DNA of 64,000 bases from Mytilus trossulus (lineage: Eukaryota; Mollusca; Bivalvia; Mytilida; Mytilidae): contig NC_086381.1 of the NCBI RefSeq assembly GCF_036588685.1, forward strand, positions 48,359,431-48,423,430. Reading direction: 5' to 3'. A program made the position numbers and the translations under genes. Positions within the stretch are counted from its first letter, which is position 1; each line of letters starts with the position of its first letter. The notes beneath the pieces are model-generated. The model ran no database searches, was not told the origin of the DNA, and saw only the letters and a list, made by a program, of their open reading frames with translations. Below, in pieces: positions 52,760 through 64,000 of the stretch.

Positions 52760-54880
52760 TGTTTACATAAAAGTCGTATGTATATGTGTTATAGATTTGT
52801 AGAAGTAGAAGCATGTTCTTCATGTTCAAAAAATAGAATTACTATTTAAAATTGTAATACTATTGATAGTTATTCAAAAAAAGTACATTCGTTGTCTTAG
52901 TGCTTGACATGTTATACAAAAGTTGTGTGTATAGCCAATTAGTTGAAAGCATTACCTTCATGTTCGTATTGAATAGAATTTGAAATGTGGCCAAATTTAA
53001 TGTTAAGAATTCTACTTCAAAAGTTGTTGCATTATTCATATCCGATGTAAATTACTCATATAGATTTGCTGCATTTAGATTGTTTCTCTTTGAGAAAGCC
53101 ATAGAAATGTGACAAATAAACATTAGGAGCTACAAAATCAAATGGTTAAAAGAATAATTTGCAATAGGAAATTATGTTTGAGTAAAAATTTAGAGTAGAA
53201 ACCTTGTTTCAGTGAACATGGTGAACAGTTCAAAACAATTGTACCACTTTTTGACATCTGATTGTCCTATATTAACGGTATGTCAGAAGATTTTATATCA
53301 TAGATAATCATGAAACTGTTAGATTATTTAAATATGAATTCTTGCGTGTATAAATATGATTTATTTATTTCATCCTTGTACATTTTATAGTCAAACGTCA
53401 AGTACAAAATATGTATCACAATGTTTGAAATCTTTCTAACAGAAATTTAGAAATGAGACCAATTTTTTTTTTATTTTTCATGTACATAACATTATGTTGA
53501 ATCTTAGTTTTGTTAAACAGTTATTTCTATGTTCATAACGATTCTTTTCTGTTGATGTTTTTATATTTGTTTTGTTTTTTAACTTTTTTATTCTTCATTT
53601 ACTTTCCTATCCCTGTGATAATTTATTTGATATTTAAAAAACATTTTCATATGTATTGTTAATTTCACATTATTCATGTTCTTGATACTTTTCAAGAAAT
53701 TTTATATATTTTTCATAACATTTTCAAGACATTCTTTCACATTAATTTTTAGCTAAAACAACCCTACACTTCTTTCTTTCTTTATCTTTTTATACCGCTT
53801 TTTATGTGTCTACTTACCTAAATCTTTTGTTATTATATATTTAGATTTCTATCATTAAATTCTTCTTATTTAAAATAAACTGACCCCTAAAATTTATATA
53901 TAAAATAGAGCTATTAGTTGAAGAAAAGATAAACAAACAAATTGACACATGGATATTCCTTGAAACTCCTTATTGTGTTCTTGTATTTTTAGATTATATT
54001 TTATGAAGTTTGGTGCTTTGTTTATTTGTTTCTTGTTATTCCTTATTTTCAGAAAATATTTTTTATTCTAAAACCATAAAATTCATATGGTATGTGCCTT
54101 TATGTTCCCCATATAATATATTTTTAATTCATATGTGTATATTCTATAGTAGAAATATGGTCATTATATATTATATAAAGATGACAAAGGTATATTATAT
54201 TTTCAAACATTTTTCATTATGAACATTCTCTATGTGACATATAAATGTAAATTTGCCTTTCTTATTTTCTGAATTGAATAGATGTATAGATTTTTGTGTA
54301 TGTAGAATTCATTAATATTAGAGAGTACTTATTTTTGATGATTTCATGGATGTAGATAACCAAAAGTTAAAGTCTACATCAAAATAATAATTCCTTAAGG
54401 CAAATTTGTTTAAACAAATAATTTTCTACAATTCTTTTATAAATATATGTACTCTGATTCCATAATCATTTATTTTTAACTGTTTTTAAGATTATATGTT
54501 CTCCAAAAATTAATAGCAAAAAACAATTATATAATTCTAACACGGCTCTACTTGTTCTAGGTTAGAGGGTAAAGATAACCTTTTCCTAGCAAAAGCCTAT
54601 CATGTATGTTAATTAGATAACAGATCCTTTTCCTTAATTTCGGAATAGTTTTCAGAAATCTGGAAAATAGATATCAAAGATTTAGTATTCTAGTTGCACT
54701 TTTCATCTTAAAAAACACTTATTCGCTGGGATCAAATCAAAACAAATTGGAAGGCCAAATAACTGAAGTTAGAGGGCATATAAAACTTACAATCCCAGAA
54801 ATGTGTGCCATCCTCAATATATTATTGAATTTAAGAGACAAAAAGTTGTAATGTATTTGTATAATTCATTGGGAAATTAT
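52760..54880. other. Intergenic, AT-rich, nothing recognised
   Basis: Strongly AT-biased with T-rich runs. Short open frames (for example 54010-54222) have no support. Confidence 0.45.
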
Positions 54881-54882
54881 AT

Positions 54883-55092
54883 ACTGTGGATTCATTCTTA
54901 TTCGTAGGATTCCAATTTTTGTGAATTTGGCAGGTACAAGTGAATCGTGATATTAAATAAAAACCAAATGACAAATTTCCTATAGGATTATATGCTGACT
55001 TCCGCAAAATCATGAAATTAAGTATTCACAAACATGTGAGATTTCCTGAATACACGAAAATTGATACCCACGAAAATAAATGAATCCACAGT
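54883..55092. mobile_element. ACTGTGGATTCATT palindromic MITE, intact copy
   Basis: 210 bp, same termini as 52541-52750. Confidence 0.85.
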
Positions 55093-55099
55093 ATGCTGG

Positions 55100-57540
55100 T
55101 ATGATACACTATAACAAACCAGAATTTCAAGGCCTGTGACTTTCCTCAGTATTTATAGAGTAAAGTCCTTTCACTTAACACAAGCATAGATCTACCTCAC
55201 ATAGTAACTGTATTATTAACAACCTGACCAAGTCACAAAAATTGTTAATTTTTACTGTAGTTAATCAACTGTACAAAACTTTAAATAGTACATTTGTACT
55301 GCATTTATATTTACCTTTACCTAAACAAGGGACCAAGAAAACTGAAACCATTAAATTTAATTTTTTTGGGGGAAGAGGGGAGTTGTCCTTTTAAATTGTG
55401 GTTTGTTTTTTAAGTTCAGGGATTTTTGTATAAATTTTGAACTAGAAATTAAATTTGATCAAAAATTCAATTTTGAACTTGAATCATTTTATATGGTTTG
55501 ATTATTTTTGCAATATCTAAATCATAGAGCTGAAGAAAATTTGAATTGGCTATTGCAAAATTTCATTGGATAATATGAAAATTATAAAATGACAAAATGT
55601 TATGTTTACGGGTCCAAAGTAGAGTATTTACCAACATCTTTTCTATATTAACTCTTCTATGTATTAATTCTTGATATAGTCAAATTAACTGTTGTATAAA
55701 CTTTAATATATGAAATAAGAACCCAATGTATTTATGTATCTTGTGTATATTAAATACAATATAAAAAGCATTATATGGTATTGGTGCAATATTGTATTAC
55801 GATACATGTTATGTAGTATTACACATATTTATATATATATACTTGAATTATTTGTATGGTAATTTGTATGATAACCTACTGATATATATATATAGAGAGA
55901 AACCTGTGGAAATAGGTTATTTGCCAATTCCTGTAAAAATTTACCCTGTAATTAGATATCCTTTTTTTAGTTGTCTCCCTTATGGGGAAAAAATAGTTAA
56001 ACAGACGATACATCACTCACAATCCATCATGCTGTGCATTGGCAAAAGCCAATTGTGTCTGGTATGGAACAAGTTGACGATTGACAAAGGGAAGTAATTT
56101 GTTTTAAAAAGTGTGTAATAACAGAATTTAATTGGTAATTGGCAAATGGACTATTGACAACATTTTGGACTTTAAGTTTTTATTTTTATATAACAAATCT
56201 GATATGGGTTGTCTGAAAAACATAGTTATTTTTGGTTTTAATTTTATTCTTTCTATTTTCTTATATCTCTTTACAAACATTGATTTATGATTTATTGACT
56301 ATGTATAACTTAAAAACTAAAACAATTGAGTTATTTCCCTTTCCTACCAACTATTACTGGTTCTCCCATTGAAAAGGACTAGGGAAAAGGTATGATAAGT
56401 CCAAATGAACAAAAATAGAGTGTTCAGAATCTGCCAATGGTCTTTATATAAGGATTACTACAGTATAAAGTTTTTACTGACAAATCTTTTGTTTTTCTAT
56501 CAAATTACATAACAGAATTATTTAAACCCATGTTTGTCATCAAGAATTCATTAAGTGATCAATAAAAAATGGCAAATTGGCAGATATTTTTTAGTAAATA
56601 TAGAAAACTGGCTGAACGAATCACAATATTTTGTAGTTTGTTATAAAAATATGGATATACTAGCCATTAACTCTTTTGCAAGAAACTAAAATATTTAATT
56701 TAAATAGTGCTGATCTCCATAAGTCAAGTCAAATGCTTAAAGAAAAAATGGCAAAGATATATTTTTCTAGGTTTGAATTTTACAGATTGTTTTATTTGAC
56801 ATGTTTGAATGCCAAAATTTGTTACATTAAGTATCTTTAGGTTATTTGATTTTGACAGAAGATAAGAATGTGTATATTTTTTGATTTGAAAACTATGTAT
56901 AATATATATAAGCCATGTTCTATTTTAGTGAAATAGTTAGGATAGTATATGAGATCTCTATTTTTCTCCTTGTATCTTCGTTTTTTTATGAAATTTAAAT
57001 GTTTATTCCTTGTAGTTCATAATCTATTTTTCAGAAAATAAAATATATTTGGACAGTAGGATAAGATTGTGCCAAGTCCTTATTTTTTGAAAGACATCAA
57101 TTTTCATTTTAAAGCACATAAATTTCCACAGTCATTATAATTAACAAATTTATATTCTCAACAATTTGATTTAGTTGTTTTTGAGGAAACAATGATATTA
57201 ATGCAAGCAAGATGACTTCACGCTAGTTTAAGTCATAGTTACACAATTTTGTAGATGTTTGGTTTTTTTTTTTTTTTTTATTTACAATATTAAAATGTAA
57301 TATACAGTGATAAAATAAATATGTATTTTCAAGTTATTTATGGAGCTCTGTTTCCATTATGAAATGGTAACCAATTAGAAATAAATGGCAAACTGTAAAT
57401 AATGAAAGAAGGGAATTTATTAGTTTAGTTTAAACAATATTTTATTTCAAGAAGTGCACAAAATATAATTATACAATATGAAATACAGGGATTCGGAAAC
57501 AAGAAAAACAAGGGAATTTTTTGCAATGCAGGATGAGTTA
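55100..57540. other. Intergenic, AT-rich, nothing recognised
   Basis: Simple (TA) stretches near 55830 and 55885 and a T17-like run near 57262. No gene or known repeat is seen. Confidence 0.45.
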
Positions 57541-57545
57541 ACACA

Positions 57546-57687
57546 CAGGGGGGGATCCAGCCATTTAAAAGGGGGGGTCCCAACCAAGGACAAAGGGGGT
57601 TCCAACTATATGTCCCCATTCAAATACATTGATCCTCCAAAAAAATGGGGGTTCAACCCCTGGAACCCTCCCCTGGATCCACCACTG
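57546..57687. mobile_element. CAGNGGNGGATCC-family MITE, copy 4
   Basis: Ends CAGGGGGGGATCC and GGATCCACCACTG, flanked by the 5-bp direct repeat ACACA (57541-57545, 57688-57692). Its body is the reverse complement of the 5831-5980 copy. Confidence 0.8.
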
Positions 57688-57694
57688 ACACACA

Positions 57695-59060
57695 TCTACT
57701 ATTTTTACATTTTCCTTATATCAGTGCTATTGACTTTTACTAAACTGTGAATTTTTTTTAGGACAATCTTCTTAATACATGGCATGCTTTTGAAAAAGTG
57801 TTACCCTTTATATGTTGGTTTCAGATGCATTATTTAGAACAAATAGTTTATGTATCAAAATACCAAAAAAAAGGAGTAAAATTATATAAAAAAGAATTGA
57901 AGTAAATAAAACATTCATACTCTCATAGCATAAATATATATGTCTAAAAAATGTCATCATGTAACTTTCAAATAACAACCATCAACAAGAGCTTCTACAA
58001 ACTTTTGGTCTTTGGTGGCATATACCCAAATCCAAAATAACAAAAACCCAAAAGCTAATTTTAGTAGAATCAATCTCAAAAGACAACATTGACTTCAGAT
58101 GGTTATATCAATAATTGTGTCAAACTAAAGCAATGTGATTTGTTTGTGTTAGTATTTTTTCCAATTCTGTTTCACCAGCATCCTGCGTTATGATAGATTC
58201 TCATTTTTTTACTCAATATTTGTTTTGCGGCTATAAATATTTGTAGTCATAAAAACTGTATTTCAAAATATGCTGAAATTTTGTTTAACATGGCTACACA
58301 AAGCAGGGTAAGATAAAAATTATCACAAATAAATAATTTCAGGTGAATAATTAGTATATTAAATGCACATTTATTTAAATTTTTGTTAGCTGAGTTATGC
58401 CAGAGTAACGGTTGGTTATTTATTTGGAGAATTTGATCTAATTTGCTGTAAATTTCCTGAATATTTTTTTTCCTATAAAATTTGGGAAAATTAAGACTAA
58501 CTTGTGCAACTGAAAATGTTTAACCAATATGAATGAAAATTGTATCAAAATTTTTGAAAAAATCTTGACTTAAATAGATACTTGGCAATGGCAGTAATGA
58601 ATCTTAACTTTTAGGTTAAAAAATGATTTTCAGAAATTTGGTTAAAAAAAAAGTGCTGTTTAATAAATCTCTAAAAGATAATTACCTACTTTGACCTGCT
58701 GTGCAAGAACCTTACAAGTAGTCAAATTGATAAGCCACTTTGAATAAAAAGAAGGGTTGAATATTCAATATGTTAGTGTCTTCAGTCAAAAAGGATTAGT
58801 AGGGGACACTCTTGTCATAACTCAGCTAGTACACATATGATATTATTATAATTTTCTGGTCAATAGATTTAATGTTAATAATTGATCTCCTTTAAACAAT
58901 TGTAGTGCCTACCATTCAAACAAACTGATCTATTTTTTCAAGGTTACATCTAGTAACATGCCATCTTTAGTAGTTAAATAAAAATATGTTTAGAAGAATT
59001 GTTTTTTTTCATTCATATGCATCTGCCACACTAAGTTAGTGTTTTTGATGTTACAATGTC
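57695..59060. other. Intergenic, nothing recognised
   Basis: AT-rich sequence without recognisable genes or repeat families. Confidence 0.4.
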
Positions 59061-59067
59061 TTTAAAT

Positions 59068-59190
59068 TGAGAATAGAAACAATGAATATCTCAAATAGAC
59101 TACAACCTGACCAAAAAGCAGAAAATTGCACAAGGCCACCAATGGGTATTCAACACAGTGAAGAGAATCCTACAGCTGGTGAGATTTAAG
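59068..59190 (+). repeat. Dispersed 'gagacaacaacccgac' repeat, diverged copy
   Basis: Block order 'attgagaatagaaac', 'caaggccaccaatgggtattcaacacag', 'gaatcctacagctgg' matches 46911-47045. Another repeat fragment (59480-59580, 'gtcaatgagtcaactatccacc') follows. Confidence 0.55.
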
Positions 59191-59974
59191 GCTCACTTAG
59201 CCTAACTGAAGTTATATTAAAATATTGTTTTCATAATTGAGTTATTTACTGTTCTGGAGTTATGCCCCTTTATACCTTGGAAAATTGCTATTTTTATGTT
59301 TCTACAGTTTGCCTTTTTTTTCTCTCCAACTCTTTACCAATTAACACTGTTTGACCAAAGTATATGAAACTCACACAAAATGCTATAACCACAACACAAA
59401 GACAGAGATCGAATTCTGATAACTTAGAAAAATTGAATAGCTTGAGGAGAGACAAAATTCTTTGATTTTGATTTTAAAATAAAGAGAGGTGGTTTGATTG
59501 TCAATGAGTCAACTATCCACCAATTGACGCAACTACAGGTCACCATACTGCCTTCAATAATGAGCAACACTAATTTATTATAGTAAGCTTTATCATTTAG
59601 GTATTTTGAGCTCACTGTGTCCTAGAAGCCATGGAAGTCATTTCAATCTCTTAATGTTTGTTGTCTGTCTTCTTTCAATTAGTTTTTAAACCCATTGAAT
59701 CTTTTTTAAACCAAATATAGGCTGAATTATCATGTGGGTATCTAGTATAAAGTTTTGTTATTTGCCTTTTCCACCATGACAATATAGTTTACAGAATACA
59801 GAATACTAGTAAAGGTAAAAAAAATAAGAGAAAATAGACCCAAAAAATATGAAATAGAGAATTCTGTGGTGCTCAATTATAAAGAATAGACAATAATGGG
59901 TAAAATGTTTATAGAATAGAAATGGCATAATTAATAAGGAATACAGAAAGGAAGGACCCAGAGTAGATTATCTC

Positions 59975-60121
59975 CAGAGGCGGATTTAGGGGGGCCCGGG
60001 GACCTGGGCCCCCCTTTTTGGTTGGTTGCTTAAATAGGGAATCACTGAAGCATGAACGGAGCGGGCCCTTCTTAGGCAGTCAGTGGGTCCCCACTTATGA
60101 AAATTTCTGGATCTGTCACTG
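59975..60121. mobile_element. CAGNGGNGGATCC-family MITE, copy 5
   Basis: Ends CAGAGGCGGATTTAG and CTGGATCTGTCACTG, flanked by the 5-bp direct repeat ATCTC (59970-59974, 60122-60126). Confidence 0.75.
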
Positions 60122-60129
60122 ATCTCCCG

Positions 60130-61055
60130 CCGGTGATTTCATTTCTTCGAACCAAGAACCAGATCTTCAAACACGAATATAAAACATTTAAAAGGTAGAA
60201 CGTATAAAAATCAAATAAGTATCTAACATAAAGCAACAGGATCGGTTGAGCACAAACAAATATAATTATTTAAAAATCAGACTCCCTCTATTTCATTGTA
60301 TTGTTTTGCACATTATGACTTTGTACAGTCATTAACTAAATAACAGGAGATACGAAGTTAACATTCCCAAGGATAACCGGTGAATAGAAATATAGTTACT
60401 CTTCTCACAACCGGCTGTAACAATCTTGCCAAACTGACTGGGATGTAAAAGTACTGGCAGTCATGGCCACACTCGTTGCAGCTTAAAATCTCTGTGATTT
60501 TTGGGGAAAGACGGCTTCAAGCCGTCAATCCCATATGGGATTGACCAGAGTGACACTCCCTCACATCATTCATTTTGTTTTTATACATGTTATAGTGTGG
60601 AAAACCCCACAACAAATCTTACTTAGATTGAAGAGAAGTAGACTCAGAAATGAATAGTTTGACTTTAAACACTTTTTTACACATTTCCCTTCTGTTTCTC
60701 ACGAAATTATCGTACCTTGAACTCTCCTTTACACTATTTACGTTTATTTTACAATCCGGAAAAATTAGTATGACGAGATATTCTAAATATATCCAACCTA
60801 CATTGTATTTTATAGTGACGTCATTCATGGAAGAAGCAGGGATATCCTTCACCAGTTCACTGGTTATTTAAATCATTCTTAGAGATCGTGCACTAATTAC
60901 AAATTCGTATTTGTTAAATCTATTATAACATAATATTGTTTACTGTAGATGATTTAAACATCAACATGCAATACTTTAATTTGTAGGTCAACAACTTTCA
61001 AAATAAACAAAGATCGTGGGTTTACATGAGACAGGGGAAAGAAACGATTTTGTTA
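60130..61055. other. Non-repetitive intergenic stretch, possible promoter or 5' exon
   Basis: Less AT-rich than its flanks, with a small palindrome (agacggcttcaagccgtc) near 60508. On the minus strand an ATG near 60464 opens a 19-codon frame, too short to call. No gene is supported. Confidence 0.3.
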
Positions 61056-61063
61056 CTTTTTTC

Positions 61064-61199
61064 GGGTCTCACTAATTAGAGACAAGAAGCGTCAAAAAGC
61101 GACACGAAGGGTCAAGAAGACTATTTAGCGACAAGAAAAAAATATTCTTCTTGTCGCTTTTGACGCTAAAATTCTTCTTGTCGCTAATTAGTGAGACCA
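61064..61199. mobile_element. Miniature GCGACAA-terminus element
   Basis: 136-bp palindrome with the same ends (GGGTCTCACTAATTAG) as 6866-8156, flanked by the 8-bp direct repeat CTTTTTTC (61056-61063, 61200-61207). Confidence 0.88.
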
Positions 61200-62007
61200 C
61201 TTTTTTCTGTAAAAATTCTGAGAATCTTCCTCCAATTCAGGAGCACCTCAATTAATGAGTAATTATCCACTAAAATAAAAGTTAATGTATTTAAACACTT
61301 CAAATGTGACATTTCATTGGATAAGTAGTCTTCTATTAAAACTGAATTTTGTGTACCTACATAATCATTGTAATGGTTAAAAAAAAAAAAAAAAAAATTT
61401 GCATTTTGTAGTTTAAACATATTTATTATTTACAAATATTTCAAAATTAAGATTTGGAAACAAGCTTCACACAGTTTACAACACTCATATTGTTTTTTTT
61501 ATTAGTACCTGTTTCCCTGTGATGAGAGTTGTAACTCAGAACTTTAACAATGGAAATTTAAAACTGAATAGATTATTCAGTCCACACTTTCTAAAGAAAA
61601 AACTTTAAAATCCAAGAGTACTGTCACAAAAAATGGAAAATGGCCCTAGCCTGCAGTTCAGTGGTACACAATCAAGATTTCAAAAAATATTGTAGTTGTC
61701 GCGAAATGACAGAATTCAGTTGAGTTTTAGATAATTAGCTATCAACTTTAATCAAATGTTTAGATTTAGAAGATGCAGATCTCTTCCATTGGTCCAAATT
61801 GAATCCTAAACTAAGGAAATGAAATTACATAAACAACAATTGATTTCAATATTGTCAACCTTTCTACATGTTCTAGCTGTTCTCTTTTTCATTCTTCATA
61901 TGAAAACTATCAAAAGATACCCCCCCCCCCCTTTTCCAAAAACATAATTAAATAGAAACAAGGTCCGTCTTTCCCCTCAGAGCTATTCAGCTCTTTGATT
62001 AAGTAGG

Positions 62008-62395
62008 CTGCCTGTTGCAAGGCAAACTTTCTCTATCCAATATAACCTCATTTTCAAGTGGATATTAAAGCCTGTCTGTCATCCCATAATACCTCTATAA
62101 CAAGACATTCCTAGTGATTAAATACAAAATTGTTTGTCGGAATATGCATGAAGTATTTGCCACTAGACGTTAATCAACCAACAATCAATCAATAAGATGG
62201 TAGGTGGCCTGTTGCAAGGCAAAATGTCTGTCCCTATCCAATATACCCTCTTTTTCCAGTGGCAGTCCAAATTTCCCCGACCATCATCCTAGATGGCCTC
62301 TATTACAACAACCTACCTATTGTATTTATTGTTAACTTAAATATGCATGAAATACTTGCCACTGGACGTTAAGCAACCAACAATCAATTATGGTA
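62008..62395. repeat. ~197-bp tandem repeat, two copies
   Basis: 'cctgttgcaaggcaaa' begins at 62011 and 62208, and 'gccact(a/g)gacgttaa.caaccaacaatcaat' recurs at the same spacing. About 75-80% similar by eye. Confidence 0.75.
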
Positions 62396-62954
62396 CACAA
62401 ACAAACAATGGTTAACAAAAAAAAAGGTACCTAGGAGAAGAGTATAACAGTCATAAACAATATGTCTATACAAAATGTCAATCCAAGTATACAAGTTGCT
62501 AATATATTTGAAAGTGTTATCAAAACAAATTTGAATTACCGAATTGATAATCGACAAAAGTATCCAAAAAAATTCTAATGACAAGAGAATTGAAAAAATA
62601 AAAAATAATATCCCATAATTAAGAAAACATATTGAACACTTAACTCCCTGCTCACAAAAGAATGCTCTGAGTCAATAGAACACGAAAGAAAACATGTTTA
62701 TGAGAAGAAAATATTTTTATGAGTGACAAAAACAGAAATTTTGGTCTTTATAAACGATGTCTTTTTTTTATACATTTTACGAATACGTACTTAAAATTTG
62801 CCCAAATTTGTTAGAAATGCGGTTTTCTGACATTGCACCCGCTTTAGCATTGTTGTCGTAAACCATCAATGTATTTCATACGGATCGTACACATGTGGGT
62901 TTATTCATGTGCACGTTACTTTTTATAAATTGGTGATCTCTTTATAAACCAACA

Positions 62955-63159
62955 ATGTCCAAACTAACGTTTGCTTTCTTTTATGTTGTTTACTTGTGTG
63001 TGGTTGTTTTTAATTTATTTTATGTTGGTTCATATTTTCAAACTTTTACGTTCAAACTTCGGAAGGTATTTTAGTAGATCGGGACAACCTGTATTGCCAA
63101 AATTATATCAACTACCATATTACCATCAACCTATTTCCGCTCGTCAACTTAAAAGTTAA
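62955..63159 (+). CDS. Two overlapping small hydrophobic ORFs, unproven
   Basis: Frame 1: ATG at 62955 opens a 38-codon frame to a TAG at 63072, giving a signal-peptide-like run (MSKLTFAFFYVVYLCVV). Frame 2: ATG at 62983 opens a 59-codon frame to 63159 with a hydrophobic head, then a basic, proline-rich tail ending ARQLKS. A TATAAA motif lies 15-25 bp upstream of the first ATG. Either could be a first exon of a secreted or membrane protein reading rightward, or noncoding. I recognise neither product. Low confidence. Confidence 0.15.
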
Positions 63160-63302
63160 CGTAACAAAACATTTCACTGTGTCTGTCCCGTGTCTATCTC
63201 ATATATTTCGTGATTAACTTTTTTTCATAAAAAATAATAATATGCAAAACCGCATACATAACAAAATTTTCAAGATCAAAACATTTTAAGAAGCATTTTT
63301 AT

Positions 63303-64000
63303 TCATACATCTATGATTATCAACTTTCTTTTAAGATGGCCAAACAATTTTAGCAGATGTCCGAAAGAAATTCTTGTTGCAAAGTCAGCATGTAAAGGGT
63401 GAAAGTTAAGTCGTTTCTCAAGAATCAAGTCACGTGCAATTGCCACGGGAATATCTCTCGAGACGGTCTCAGATAGAAATACAAATGGTGTTATACATCC
63501 GGGCAACACATGCAAGTTTTCCTCAACTTCTACTTGTGATGCAAAGGAAAAGTTCCTGTGAGCTTTAAGTTTGTATTTAAGTTGTCGAAGAAGCACGTTG
63601 CTTTCCTCTCGACAAATAAAGAAGTAGAATTTGCCTTTTCTATCTTTTAGAAACAAGTTCTTGCAATACACAGTTTGATCAGAGCTGTTACGGTCTGACT
63701 TAGGTTTGTAGTTAACAGTCTCAGTAAAAATACTATAGTTTTCTAAGTTTTTAAGAAGTTCCTTCCCTTCGTCTGGTAAATCACCGGGAAAGACTGAGGA
63801 TTTTAGGCTTATCTTATTAGATAGGACTACCTCTTCGTCGCTTGAAGATGTTGATTCATCTGTTTCGCTGATGCTGTCGGAGCTTTCGGAATTATTTGTA
63901 GAAGACTGGTTTAGATTTGGTAAAGTAGTTTGTGGTGATGCGATGTTTTCGCTAACGTTTTGTTTTCGGTATGGTAAATCAGTTTGTGGTGAAGTGATGT
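63303..64000 (-). CDS. PRORSD1-like protein (YbaK/ProRS editing domain), 5' end outside window
   Basis: An unbroken frame of 231 codons runs from the window edge to a TGA at 63305-63303; the start lies beyond 64000. The N-terminal visible part (about 80 residues) is Ser/Thr/Asn/Asp-rich and carries a loose 19-residue repeat beginning SPQT.LP. The C-terminal ~150 residues match the prolyl-tRNA synthetase-associated (YbaK/ProX) domain: LENYSIFTE, then CKNLFLKDRKGKFYFF with the conserved Lys of the editing pocket, LPGCITPFVF in the place of the usual GCxTPLAL, NFHPLHADFATRIS in the place of FHP....AT..., and a final LIIIDV. Family members free in the cell remove mischarged amino acids from tRNA, or are inactive relatives. 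Both signature motifs are altered, so activity is uncertain. No intron is seen. AATAAA overlaps the stop codon, and the same hexamer is the nearest poly(A) signal. Confidence 0.75.
   Translation of the reverse strand, partial: ITSPQTDLPYRKQNVSENIASPQTTLPNLNQSSTNNSESSDSISETDESTSSSDEEVVLSNKISLKSSVFPGDLPDEGKELLKNLENYSIFTETVNYKPKSDRNSSDQTVYCKNLFLKDRKGKFYFFICREESNVLLRQLKYKLKAHRNFSFASQVEVEENLHVLPGCITPFVFLSETVSRDIPVAIARDLILEKRLNFHPLHADFATRISFGHLLKLFGHLKRKLIIIDV

Overview
The window looks like nuclear DNA of a bivalve mollusc, most likely a mussel (Mytilus-type). It is very AT-rich, its genes are split by long introns with GT/AG borders, and it is crowded with short dispersed repeats and non-autonomous DNA transposons of the kind that fill bivalve genomes. 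The organism is inferred from this style and from protein similarity. No sequence search was run.

Three complete protein-coding genes and one partial gene can be assembled exon by exon. METTL15 (+, 9730-15999, 5 exons, 377 aa) is a MraW/RsmH-type 16S/12S rRNA cytidine methyltransferase of mitochondria. ERGIC2 (-, 35299 down to 20842, 10 coding exons, 397 aa) is an ER-Golgi cargo-cycling membrane protein. TMEM117 (+, 42142-52036, 5 coding exons, 736 aa) is an eight-span membrane protein carrying an extra ~250-residue charged N-terminal region. At the right edge, on the minus strand, is the intronless 3' part of a gene with a YbaK/ProRS-editing-like (PRORSD1-type) domain. In all three complete genes the exon lengths sum to a multiple of three and every splice junction restores a conserved codon, so the models support themselves.

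Layout: 1-8500 is intergenic and repeat-rich (diverged ~350-bp tandem repeats, a 27-bp minisatellite able to encode SDGDVPVSQ units, fold-back elements, several MITEs). 9700-16030 is METTL15. 16030-20820 is a repeat-filled gap between the convergent 3' ends of METTL15 and ERGIC2. 20842-35308 is ERGIC2. 35309-38150 is the shared upstream region of the divergent pair ERGIC2/TMEM117, with an exact 181-bp tandem duplication and a likely noncoding first exon of TMEM117. 38150-52140 is TMEM117 with large introns holding nested transposons. 52140-63300 is intergenic with more MITEs. 63303-64000 is the PRORSD1-like gene.

The genes show no operon-like functional link. The most informative structure is in the mobile elements: target-site duplications, an insertion into a MITE whose restored length matches intact copies, a paralogous empty site, a hAT transposase remnant, and two insertions that end 23-43 bp from TMEM117 splice acceptors.
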